Shown here: positions 12,101 to 22,700 of the stretch, piece by piece | Layout of the letters: every line of letters starts with the position of its first letter | Position numbering within the stretch: the stretch's first letter is position 1 | Assembly: GCF_963676685.1 (NCBI RefSeq) | Contig: NC_092344.1 | Span: forward strand, 100,656,749-100,720,748 | Source of the DNA: Mytilus edulis | Lineage: Eukaryota; Mollusca; Bivalvia; Mytilida; Mytilidae | Reading direction: 5' to 3' | Length of the DNA: 64,000 bases | The notes under the pieces: generated by a model | What the model was told of the DNA's origin: nothing | Seen by the model: only the letters and a program-made list of their open reading frames with translations | Databases searched by the model: none | Translations under genes and position numbers: made by a program

Positions 12101-12367
12101 ACAACGAACTTCCAGAACATGTAATAAATTTTCCATTTCATCTTCCGAATCTGAACGAGAGTCTGAGCTGTCACTTCTCCATCCGGGGACGTAACTCGAA
12201 ATTGTACCTTTTTGAATCTTGGCCACAAACGGCATACGGTCTCGACACAGTACTATTAAGTCTTTAAGATGTCTTGGTTTGTCATCCCATGTAATGTCAG
12301 CAATCTGTGGCGGTGACTTTCTCACTGTCGCATAAACATCATCGACAGTCCTGAACCGGTCCGCCAT
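6894..12367 (-). CDS. GAREM: GAREM adaptor protein (CABIT + SAM), gene span of two coding exons
   Basis: The coding sequence joins 12367-11989 and 9103-6894, giving about 862 residues; vertebrate GAREM1/2 are of similar length. The donor (TATG|GTATGG) and acceptor (TTACTTGTAG|GC) are both phase 1 and rebuild a glycine codon. The N-terminal CABIT domain (roughly residues 20-335) spans both exons, a long disordered middle carries proline and tyrosine motifs, and a SAM domain closes the protein (about 784-862). In the known family, GAREM is an adaptor phosphorylated after EGF-receptor activation that binds GRB2 and SHP2 and tunes MAPK/ERK signalling in the cytoplasm. Conservation of that role here is inferred. 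The start ATG at 12367 has an A at -3 and G at +4. No promoter motif was identified upstream. Confidence 0.9.
10030..10056. repeat. (CATA)n microsatellite
   Basis: About six uninterrupted ACAT/CATA tetranucleotides, preceded by a broken run from about 10007. Confidence 0.9.
10839..10860. repeat. poly-C run (22 C) followed by poly-A
   Basis: Twenty-two consecutive C on the plus strand, followed directly by nine A, within the GAREM intron. On the GAREM transcript strand this is a run of G. Confidence 0.9.
11989..12367 (-). CDS. GAREM: GAREM coding exon 1 (start and first part of CABIT domain)
   Basis: This exon gives residues 1-126 plus one base. The start is ATG GCG GAC in an AAAATGG context. 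Conserved features of the CABIT beginning are visible: a TWDDKPRHLKDLI helix, LCRDRMPFVAKI, and PSEKEIQLPITYKGKLRY just before the donor. Residues about 63-78 form a Ser/Asp/Glu-rich insert (SDSSDSRSDSEDEMEN) inside the domain. Reading on past the donor gives a spurious tail of nine residues, so the exon ends at 11989. Confidence 0.88.
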
Positions 12368-13780
12368 TTTACTGACCTTAGTTACAGTGACGCCGTTTGA
12401 AATGTTTTACCTGTCCTCCATAGATCTGTTGATGAATTCAGAATAACAGTAGCCTCCTGAAAATTTCATAGTATCTTCATGTCTTTTGGTAATAAATAAG
12501 AACTGTTCCACACTACGTGTGTACCTTTTAATGACATGCTAAGTGCAATGTACACGGCTCAGCTGTTCTACCTGTGTGAATATTGGGTAAAATAATCCTG
12601 GACAAAATACCCATACTTTATTGATCCGGACATTTAAATGTTACGTTGCAAATACTTGACTTAGTGGATAATAAAATTTTTGTAGTAATTAATCGCGTTT
12701 ATGTTATAATGACAACTCTTGACCAGCATATATGACCCATATTATGCCTCTGTCAATACACATATTATAGAATTTTTCATAAAGACGGTAGGTATAATGG
12801 TTAGTCTGGACATATATAATACTAAAAAGTTTAGATTACTTAATTTTTTTAAGATTTTGACAAATTAAGTAGTACTTGTACAACAGTTACTTGACCATAA
12901 AAAAATAATATATTTTAGGGAGATCTGTCTCGAGGATTTGTAATTTTTAACTGGTATCATTACTTTTATTTCTCCGATCTCATATTATGAAGGAACTTCT
13001 ATTTCATAACACGACCATTGGGTAGAATCCTCTGCTGATAGACTGTAAGTTCCAGGGAGTATAGCGAGCCAAGTAGCTAGTGCAAAGGCGTGAACATATG
13101 GAAATTGTTAGATTGAAATTTGCTTATAAACATTTTGGAAATAATTTTCAATCAAATCCACACCGCAAAGCTCTTACACCTTGTCAAGATTTGGCTACAC
13201 TATATGTCTTTATTGGTTTGTCAAAGATTTTGCCTTGAGCATCATAATTCACTAGTCTTTTATCTTATATTTCATACTCATGCTGATATTTTTTCTTATA
13301 TTTTATTTTGTTTTGTATAACATACATCTCAATGATGTTTCTTTATTATAAATTGTTTTTGTTTTGTTTCTCTACTGCTGTTATAAAATTTATCCAATCA
13401 TTAATGCTGTTCTTAAAAATAAAACATGTTGAAATTTAGTTTGTGTACAGTGTATGACCTATAAGATGACTGAAAACATAAAAAGGCATACAATGTAGTA
13501 CTAGTAATAAAAAAATCCAAATGTGTTGATTACATAATTTCTCCAGAGCCCTTTCATTCTTAAACACAAAAGAAAATTCTTTTCGAAGCAGCCCTTCAAC
13601 AAGTTTAGACAGTTTACAGACCCTCAAGTTATCACAAACATATCTTTAACACATTTCTGCTTTCGGTCTATTCTTATCCAATGTGACCGTGATATTAGAA
13701 CAGGGAATCGGTATAGGTTTTTTTCTTATTTCACATTTCTTTCAGATATTTAAATTTAGTTTTAACTCAAATAAGCATGG
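12368..13780. other. upstream flank of GAREM, no gene seen
   Basis: This should contain the GAREM promoter and 5' leader (minus strand), but no core element was recognised with confidence. No coding exon was found. Confidence 0.4.
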
Positions 13781-13789
13781 TATTTGCTC

Positions 13790-13895
13790 ATTGTTGAAGC
13801 CTGTTTGTGACCTATAATTGTTAATCAGTTTCGTTGCCATTTAGTGTCTTGTAAAGAGTTGTCTCATTGGCAATCATACCTCATCTTCATATTTG
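13790..13895 (+). repeat. fragment of a dispersed repeat tail
   Basis: The run TTGCTCATTGTTGAAG...GTGACCTATAATTGTTAAT...TTGTCTCATTGGCAATCATACCTCATCTTC matches the end of the larger copy at about 24420-24860. A minus-strand piece lies at about 29570-29660. Confidence 0.65.
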
Positions 13896-13899
13896 TATA

Positions 13900-15110
13900 A
13901 AGACATTAATCATCCAGAAAACAATTTATATTTAAGTAAACGAAATAACACTTTATAAATTTTGTGAGTTCGAAGCTCTTTCCTTGAAACTCCATCACCG
14001 GAAACACTCGGATTTAAACATTAATAAGCCCGGGATGTATTAACCTGAATAAATAAATCCAGTCGTTATATCACGCTCCCTATCGATCACTACATCCTCT
14101 GGAGGACAATGACCGTAAGGGGGCGCTGTAACTATTCGAGTTAGGGATGTATAAATACACAGAAACGTAAGGAGCTACTGGTATAAATATGACTGAAGGA
14201 AATCATAAAATGTTGATCGCAAGTTGTTTTCCCTCCCCAATTTCTACAGTCAATTTAGGTTATTTGTAAATGGCAACATTTCCCCATTTAAGAACAGTTT
14301 ATATGAAAACTGAATGAAACGTTATTGACCTCTAAATATTAATTTTAGGCTACCAACTTTTTATCCAGAAATAAAAAAATCTATTTCAGTCATACCTGTT
14401 GCCTTTTACATCAACATGTGCGACATAAACCAAAAATCGTAATCTACAAAATTAAAACCTGATCAATACATGTAGATTGATAAATATTATAAGGATTATT
14501 CGAATCAACGTGGATCTTCCAATCCTGTCTAATATAATTCATACTAATATTGGTGGTTCGTTATATTCTTTCTCTTTTCAAACATTCAATGATTATGATA
14601 TGTTTGCTTTAAATTTAAAAAGTAAACAATCTATTGTTTGTTTTAATAAGTATTTTTTCCTTTAATTTGTGAATTATAGTTATCCCTACTTTATATTTCC
14701 TATTATCTCGCATAAACTTACTAAATCACAATAGACATGATAAGAATTTTTTTTTTAATAAAACTTCATTAAGTGGAAAATAATTATTTGACTACTTATA
14801 CGTAAAAAGTAAAAATTAATTTTGTACAAACAATATTATCAAAATATTTATAAAAGATATGTTAACTGTTGTGGATACATCCTCCTACTGTATATAAACA
14901 CACGTTTAAACGTGTATTGACTTAATTGCTGTGTAAACTTTTTAACTTAAAGTTTCTAGTCTATATAGTGATTACCTTTTCAAACTTTAATCACATCAAT
15001 TTCAGTATTCATTTTGTATACGTAAATAAGAAAATATTTTAAACTACCTTCACAACAACTTTGATTTAGATGATAGGTACCCATTACAGTGTGTTATGAC
15101 TTTGAAGGGG
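13900..15110. other. no gene seen
   Basis: AT-rich intergenic DNA. One short ORF (14477-14665) is low-complexity Ile/Asn-rich and is not considered real. Confidence 0.4.
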
Positions 15111-15114
15111 AGCG

Positions 15115-15446
15115 TTGACATCTCGCTATTGTCTCGCCATAATAAAAAGTACTTGGAATTTTACATTGTATTATTTAGTTTTTAAAACATTGCTTATTGA
15201 CATCTCGCTATTGTCTCGCCATAATGAAAAGTACTTGGAATTTTACATTGTATTATTTAGTTTTTAAAACATTGCTTATTGACATCTCGCTATTGTCTCG
15301 CCATAATGAATAAAATTGAGAAAGGAAATGGTGAATATGTCAAAGCGACAACCACCCGACCATAGAGCAAACAACAGCCGAAGGCAACCAATGGGGAAAA
15401 CTACTTGGAATTTTACATTGTATAATTTAGTTTTTAAAACATTGCT
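15115..15446. repeat. 82-bp tandem repeat, three copies, third split by an insertion
   Basis: TTGACATCTCGCTATTGTCTC recurs at 15115, 15197 and 15279 with 82-bp spacing and almost no divergence. The third copy is interrupted after CCATAATGAA by about 88 bp of the dispersed repeat also seen at 1255-1605, after which the unit resumes (ACTTGGAATTTTACATTG). Confidence 0.85.
15310..15397 (-). repeat. dispersed-repeat fragment inserted in the tandem array
   Basis: TAAAATTGAGAAAGGAAATGG...CCCGACCATAGAGCAAACAACAG...ACCAATGGGG matches the left part of the repeat at 1255-1605. Confidence 0.7.
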
Positions 15447-15779
15447 CAATATCGATCTCACCAGATTTTCATCTTTTACTTTGTTGAGCATGGAAATAGA
15501 ACTAGGATACTATTTTTTATCATTCCACAATAAAACCACCGAACAAGAGCATTAAAAAGCCAGAGTTTATGGTGACTGTCAATCATCCAATAAAAACAAT
15601 GTGGTATGATTCCAAATGAGACAACTATCCACTTAAAGAAAATGAATATCAGGACTGCACCCTCACATGCGAAAAAACCATAAAATATACTAATATTCAT
15701 TTTAATTCAATTGGTGTAAGGGTTTCCAATAGCAAGGAATTGTATCTACATAATCAACTTATATGATGTCATTGTGACT

Positions 15780-17700
15780 TTCTGACTTTATAAACAAGAA
15801 ACTGGGTGTTAATCACATTCGCACAAAGCCTTATTCGCCACCCCTTTTAAAATCTTCTTCTCTGTACAATTTGCGTTTGGAAACCACTGTTACAAACACC
15901 AATTCAAACCAATACAAACTTACGGCTATCATCTTGGATAACCCCAGTCACAGAATTTTCAGACCAGTTCGCATTTGAAGACAAAGAAAAGGAGAGCATA
16001 TTCTTTCTAAAACGTTTCTTTGCCAAGTAAGAACTCTATGCCATCAAAATGGACAATGTCCTTCACAAATCAGTTCACTCGAAAATGCCTCCCTGCTCTA
16101 AAGATCAGTCTGTACCTATCATTCGTTATGCTTATACTAGTTACTTTGTGCGAGTTCACCATTTATATATTGTTCATCTGGTTATGTTATTGCATTCCAA
16201 TAACTGCACAATGTGTTATCGAAATGCTGACATATTGTGATCCCAAACCCATTAATTGGAAACACAACGACAAAATACTGATGGATTCAGTTGGGGATTA
16301 TGTCAGGCAATTCACTTGGAAACTCAACATATGAATCGCAATGCTTACCAGGGAGGAACTCCTAATTAATTTTAAGTCGTCTTGTGTTTTCCTTTGAAAC
16401 TTAAGGCAAGGAAAACTGTTTCTTCGTTCTCTGTATTGGATACTATAATCATTTAGTGTCCTTGCACATGATTTTGCTCTAGTCTCTAAGTGCTCTACAA
16501 AATTCTTTCTAAATTATTCAAATCAATTTTATTTTATCACTAATGAAAGGTGGATTTTAAATTTATTGTAAAACTACCCAATCGAGGAGTGGCGTGAATC
16601 AGATGTGGATACTAAAATGTTTTAAAGATCTGTTTAGAGTAAATACAATCGAAGTCTATGTCCTCTTGTAGTATTGTATCAACACATGTAATTGTTTTAC
16701 CCTTTTCACAATTATTTCTCATTCCCAACCTTAATAACTGGTCCTGCTCTATAACATGAAACAGATCTAGAGTAACCAACCTAGATACATTGTCATTGTC
16801 TTAGGGAGGAGGGATATTTTGCACTGTCCAACATATCACAATGGTTCAAACAAAACAATTCTCTCAAACTGACATTATCACGATGCTTGATTACTTGATT
16901 GACAGCATATATTTTACATTTACAGTATGTATTGTAATATTCAATCGGCACTCCAATGGGAACCAACTTAGATGATGTCCTCTCGATAAGTATTTTAAAG
17001 TCTTTTGACTATCATTAACGCATCTATCACACCGACTTTAAAACAATGGATGTAACAGATCCAGATCAGTCTGCCCCATGTCTTGACAATTGACAATGAG
17101 GGTCGTTTGAGAACAAAACTTTACAGTATGCCCTTCTTCTTGTCGACTTGTTCCTTTATTCATTATAGGCCGACTTTATACAGGAAATTATAAGGAAGAA
17201 GGAAAAGAAGTGAGCAGTATCCTTAAACTTTAGTTTACGCTATACAATGATGTTCTCTCACTAAATAATTAATTATGGTGATGTTGAACGCATCTATCCA
17301 ATCAAACTTGAGATATATGATACAACGTATAAAGTTAAGTTTGTCTCATTCCTTGATCTACATCTGAAATTGACAACGCGGGTCGTTTATAATAAAACTT
17401 TACCACTAGGGGGATGTTTTCAGCTTCCCAATTATAAACTGTCCATTTCTATGTAACAACTTTCAAGTAGCGCATGCAAACGAAGTATTATATAACTCCC
17501 AGTTGATATGATATTCCATGTTTGTATATCCTATCATGATTTCCTTGATAGAGGGTTTCTGCTCACAAGGAAGCTATTAAACCATGAGTTCCAAGTGGTA
17601 AAGTTGAAAACATTCCAGTTCACGTTTCCACAAATGAGACCTACAGAATTAGACTAATTACCGGGTTTTTACTAATATAAGCATCACGACAATGCAACAT
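15780..17700 (+). pseudogene. decayed reverse-transcriptase element
   Basis: Frames are broken throughout, but one readable stretch at 17283-17376 gives VERIYPIKLEIYDTT...FLDLHLKL. A later piece at about 17500-17620 gives SYHDFLDRGFLLTRKLLN. From memory these belong to a reverse-transcriptase family common in bivalve genomes; I cannot assign the clade. A 104-residue ORF at 16020-16334 falls inside and is probably a chance or chimeric frame. Other broken pieces of the family are on the minus strand at about 3480, 20800 and 28690. Confidence 0.5.
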
Positions 17701-17750
17701 ACGAAGCAGGATCTACTTACCCTTCTGGGACCATCCCCTTTTTCTTTGCT

Positions 17751-17776
17751 GGGGGGTGGGGGGGGTGGGGGTGGGG
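17751..17776 (+). other. G-quadruplex motif
   Basis: Four G-runs (6, 8, 5 and 4) are separated by single T residues, an ideal pattern for a parallel intramolecular quadruplex with one-base loops. It lies in the 3' tail of the decayed retroelement. Confidence 0.85.
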
Positions 17777-17779
17777 CTT

Positions 17780-18285
17780 CGTGTTACTCATTCTTTTTTT
17801 CTGATGTATTGTGAACTGGTGTTTGTCGTTTGGTCGTTTTTCGTGTTTTGCCATTGCGTTGTTAGTTTATTTTCGACTCGCGATTTCCCGTTGGTATTTA
17901 TCCCCTCTCTATAGTTTCACATGTGTGTTATTATGAATCAAAGCGAAGGCATCATTAAACGAAAAATCGACACATATTAATTAATGTGAGGATAAGCATT
18001 CTTTAATGCGATATCCTTATACTTTAAAGTAGCATACATATTATCGGCATGTTACGGTTATAATTAATATACTAGTACAATTTGATTTTACCGTTTGCAT
18101 TGCAGACAATTAAAACCTTGCGCAACAAATAATTGTTTGCTTCAATCTTTATTTCGTGCTGTACCGGATTTTATTTTATAATGAGTAAGATCGTTTTCTG
18201 GTAGTTGCCTAGTAATAGTTTTTATCTCTTCACTTTTTTTAAAGTAAAATATCTTCTAAACATTGTAAATACTCAACCGGTACCT
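17780..18285. other. retroelement tail and AT-rich spacer, no gene seen
   Basis: The first part (TTTGCCATTGCGTTGTTAGTTT and following) is the common tail also seen at about 22090-22160 and 61770-61860. The rest is unannotated. Confidence 0.45.
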
Positions 18286-18289
18286 TAAA

Positions 18290-18830
18290 TAAAAGCAACA
18301 GTAGTATACCGCTGTTCGAAAGTCATAAATCAATTGAGAGAAAACAAATCCTGGTTACAAACTAAACCTGAGGGAAACACATCACCTATAAAAAGAAAAT
18401 AACGAAACAACAGCAACAGTAAAGAGAAACAACAAAAAACGACAATGTAGCACACACAGAAACGAACTTTAAAATAACAACTGCCATTTTCCTGACTTTG
18501 TACAGGACATTTTACGGGAAATGGTGGGTTGAACCTGATTTTGTGGGTAGCCAAAACTCGAGCTTTTATGGCAAGGTTAAACGTAACACTAAAATGACAA
18601 CATTACATGACAGGACTACAGTACAAATAAATGCAAGAACATTCAGGACAGAGACATACACAAATAAACAATGCAATAATACATTTCAACATGCTAATAG
18701 TTATCAAAGGTACCAGGCTTATAATCTAATACACCAGACGTGCGTTTATTTTACATAAGACTCATGAGTGACGCTCAGATCAAAATAGTCAGAAAGCCTA
18801 ATAAGTATAGAAAGCGTTGATGACCCAATA
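18290..18830 (+). repeat. dispersed repeat beginning GCAACAGTAGTATACCGCTGTT
   Basis: The same family appears at 62581-63218 (long copy) and as a short stub at about 21618-21662. Shared blocks are GTAGTATACCGCTGTTC, CACACACAGAAACG, TTCCTGACTT..GTACAGGACA and GTGGGTTGAACCTG. The orientation label is arbitrary. ORFs within it are not considered genes. Confidence 0.65.
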
Positions 18831-19564
18831 TTTAATATCTGAGAAAGACCTACATAATCGTTTCATTATGTAAAACATTTGAATACATAAATTGCTCAAA
18901 TCTAAACACTAGCACAACGACTGGAGCAGGAAATGAATATATTTAACGAGCGCATTGTTCTACACGATCTTGACGTGCTGATACGAATCTTTGTGTCGAA
19001 ATTGTAATTTTCTGTCTAATGTTTTAGAATCTTTTACCATTATTTCTCTTTTCATCATTTTGTTTAATTTTAATACATTGTGTTGTCTGTCCAACTTCAA
19101 TTGATAGCCACAGTCACTCCTTTTGTTTCTTTGTAGTTTCTAAAAATGTATGTAAGATAAACAATCCATCATGCGTTTATAAATATATGTGTAAATATAT
19201 ATAGACTACGACATTTCATTTGTAGAAAAAATGTTAAGACATATTTCATGGCACGTCGTTAATTAAATAATTATTTAATTAATTCAACGCATATTAATTG
19301 TCCCTTGTGGTTAGACGATAATACAACAAATGTCAAAGTTTAGTCAATAAATATGAATTTATATGGCTAATTTTATTACGTCATCAACACTGTTTTTCGT
19401 CAGACCTGCACTTTTTGAGAAATATCCTTAAAAAGAACAGCTAAACATTCAGAGGTCCAGTTTACAGTTCAAAGCGTGACATCTATTTCATGAGCTGCAT
19501 ACAAAATAGACTTGTGTCTCGTTCATCACTCCGGAAGTAGCACTAATAAGCAACACTGTATGTA
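18831..19564 (+). other. upstream flank of the CAP-ShKT gene
   Basis: It should contain the promoter and 5' leader of the gene starting at 19565. No clear TATA box or initiator was chosen. A small AT palindrome (TTAATTAAATAATTATTTAATTAA) lies at about 19259-19282. Confidence 0.4.
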
Positions 19565-19750
19565 ATGTATATTTTAAATTTATGGAGTGCGTTAATAACT
19601 GTTGTTGGAATTTTCAGTTTTCATACCACTGATGCACAGATAAAACCAGGAGGAATAATGACACCAAAATATATAAACAAAATTCTAAAGTTACATAATG
19701 ACTACCGGAGAAGTGAAGGAGCATCAAATATGAAACAACTGGCAAGTACT
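19565..19750 (+). CDS. CAP-ShKT gene exon 1: signal peptide and start of CAP domain
   Basis: ATG at 19565 opens MYILNLWSALITVVGIFSF, a hydrophobic signal peptide likely cut after TTDA, followed by ILKLHNDYRR with the first conserved CAP histidine and SEGASNM. Two donors are possible: after 19750 (ACT|GTATAT, phase 0, which matches exon 2) or after 19745 (CAA|GTACTG, a better site, but phase 1). I chose the phase-compatible one; about one to three residues at the join are uncertain. Confidence 0.75.
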
Positions 19751-22700
19751 GTATATAAGTCATTCAATACAATTGTTCTTAGACCTTAAGCGTTCAAATG
19801 TTCTCTGTCTCCCGTTTATTATAGAATATAAAAGAAGCACTACGAGTAAATTGATTTCCAGTAAAACAGAAAGCAAGCTCGTTTTCGTTGACCTCATAGA
19901 GAAAATCCAAATGAACACCTGTGCATGTGGTTGTCGTCTCCTTGTTGATTAAAAAAAAAATCTACCCAGCAGTTGGACTCATTGGTCTAACCCCTACATT
20001 GTAGTTTGAACTGTAGATGTACATTTGCGTCCTCCTTAATTTCTTGGGAAAATATCTCATTGGCTATCTAATGGTGACATTATGATTACGTGAGAAACGG
20101 CATGGTGGGTGTAAATTTATAGCAGGAGATGCTTACCCTTTCGAGGAATCCGGTCTCGTTCCTTTTGAGTTCATGCAATTCCTGCAGTCTTTGTTTCTTT
20201 GATTTATCTCTTCCTGTCTTCTCTGAACATCGGGCATATAGTGTTGCCTTAATCGGACTTTAATTGAATATAGCTATATGGTATTCTGTTGTTTTGTGTT
20301 ATTTTGAATGATGTTTTTTTTTAATATTTTATTTTCATAAAAGGGGAGATAACTAAGAAAATGAACTGTTGTAAAGGCTAATACAGTAAAGCAAAGCCAA
20401 TTGTTTCCCGAAATACCCATTTTTTCTTTCTATTTTCTAAATGCACTTTATAAGAGCAATCTTCTCGAATTCTCTTTATAATTCTATTGTATGTAATGTG
20501 TTACTATGTCTACAAAAGGTGGGTTTTTGATGCATAATATTTGAAACATCTTACAACTTGTTGCTTGAAAAAACTCCGTAGTCGAAACTCTACGTTAATT
20601 TTGTTTTAATATAGTATGATATAAAAAATAATAATTATGCTGGTTAATATGTATACACAATTACATAAATTTATAAAAACATGTAAAATCTGCAATGAAG
20701 TATCAAAATGATGAAGACTTAGTGATGAATATTTCGAGTTCGTTCGTATATGTGAAATTGCGACAAATTAAACAAATCAAAGGCAAGTGGGTTACATGTA
20801 TCACACACCATATCTCGAATAAAAACAACACCGTGTCAAAACCGAAAACGACGAAAATACAAACAACAGTTTATAAATCACTATACAGAAAACAAAAGGT
20901 TGAGCAACAAGAACCGCTTCAAAAATGTTGGAGAAATATGGTGCACCTGAAGGATAAGCAGTTCCTGCTCCACAAGTGGCATATATCGCAATACATATGG
21001 CAAGAACGAGATCGGTGAACCGTCGGATTCGGTGACGTAACAATTGATGGATTGATTGCAGGATTGTGGCATCTACAAGTGGAACATATCAATAGTCATC
21101 TGTGAAAGCTTTTTCAAATTTATTTTCAACTTTACTATGTTACCCATGGTTTAATAGATTCCTTGTTAGCAGCAATATTCTATCCGGAAAATCATGATAG
21201 GACACGCATGCCATTGAAATCGTATCAACTGGGAGATAGTATTCCATTTGCAGAGGACTGTTGTTACACAGAAATGGAAAGTTTACAATGGGAACATAAT
21301 CCTTTCTTTCTTGGTTATGTTAAGCCCTCAAACCCAACCCGCTGTTGTTTATTAGATGCAAGCCTAGGACTATAAAGCAGACTTAACTTGATATCATTTC
21401 CAATGGAAAAGATGCTTTAAAAACAGTCACCACACTTTGAACTATTCAGTGATAGGAAATCATCTGTATAGCGGGATGAGAAAGCAAAGATAAGTGCCAG
21501 TTTCTTTTAAATTTTCTCGAGAAACTTCTTTAGAAATCTGTCTCATAAGAAGAAAGGAACAAGTTTGCAAGTGGAAAAGAACAGTTGGTTTTCATATGAA
21601 TGCCAATTGTCTGTTGGAATAAAGCAAAAGTAGTATACCGCTGTTAGAAAGTCATAAATCGGAAAACACGTCATCCAAATGTAACGAACAGGTTGTCAAC
21701 CATAAAATCAAGCATCTCGGTGATGTCAGTTTCAGAAAACTTGATATTTACTTTTTCTGGACTTTTATCCTCAAGTGCATGAAATACAAGCGAAGATCCT
21801 CTTAAATTGTAAACCATAATAAATTTAAAAAAAAACCACATCCTATAGTTTGGCCAAAAATGCATTCTAAAATCATGAATGACATTTACAATTATTAACT
21901 AAAATGTCTATATTTTAAAGTAATCCCCATAAATAACACATTGATCTGCTAAATAATGAAGGATACGAAATCTATCAATTATATTTTTTACAAGGCATAA
22001 CAGAAGAGGACAATTTAGAATCTGAATTCGCGATTAAATGAAAGGCGACCTTTGTTTTGTTGTGTATATTGATGTTAGCCTTTTGTTCACTTTCCTTTTG
22101 TTTTGCCGTGGCGTTGTTAGTTTGTTTTCTACTTTTAATATTTTTCGTTTCTCTTCTTCGGGTAGATACAACACTATGATTTATATAGTATATAAAGGTA
22201 ATAGCCTTATTTATTTACGAATATTTTAGAAAGAGGGAAAAGATGAAATATACCATACAACGCATGCTGTATACCCTTTCGTGTATAACGAACTTAACTG
22301 ATATGTATATTTAAAGTGTTTCAATTTCCTTAAATAGAGATGGAGTCGAAAATTGCAGAATGATGCTCAAGTCTGGGCTGGTAAATGTAGATATGCACAT
22401 GCATATGGTAAATGGGGAGAGAACGTGTTTAAAGCTGAATCATTTTTGCCTGACGATGTTTTGATAGAACGGGCTATCAGTGAATGGTATTTTGAGAAGA
22501 TGAGCTGGAAATTCACACCTGATTGCTCAGAAGCTTGTCATTACACACAGGTATGTTTTGTCTTCATAACTAGTTTAATTTAGTGCAAGTTTTGTTGACC
22601 TGTCGACATTTTTATCGACCAAGCAATAATGCGATAAAGTATTATGACAATGTTGTCAATTTAATGTTTTTATCAACTCTAACTTAATCATTCAAACAAG

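Noticed and set aside
16020-16334. 104-residue ORF with hydrophobic stretches
   Set aside because: It starts at TTG inside a decayed retroelement; the flanking frames carry reverse-transcriptase fragments, so a chance ORF is more likely.
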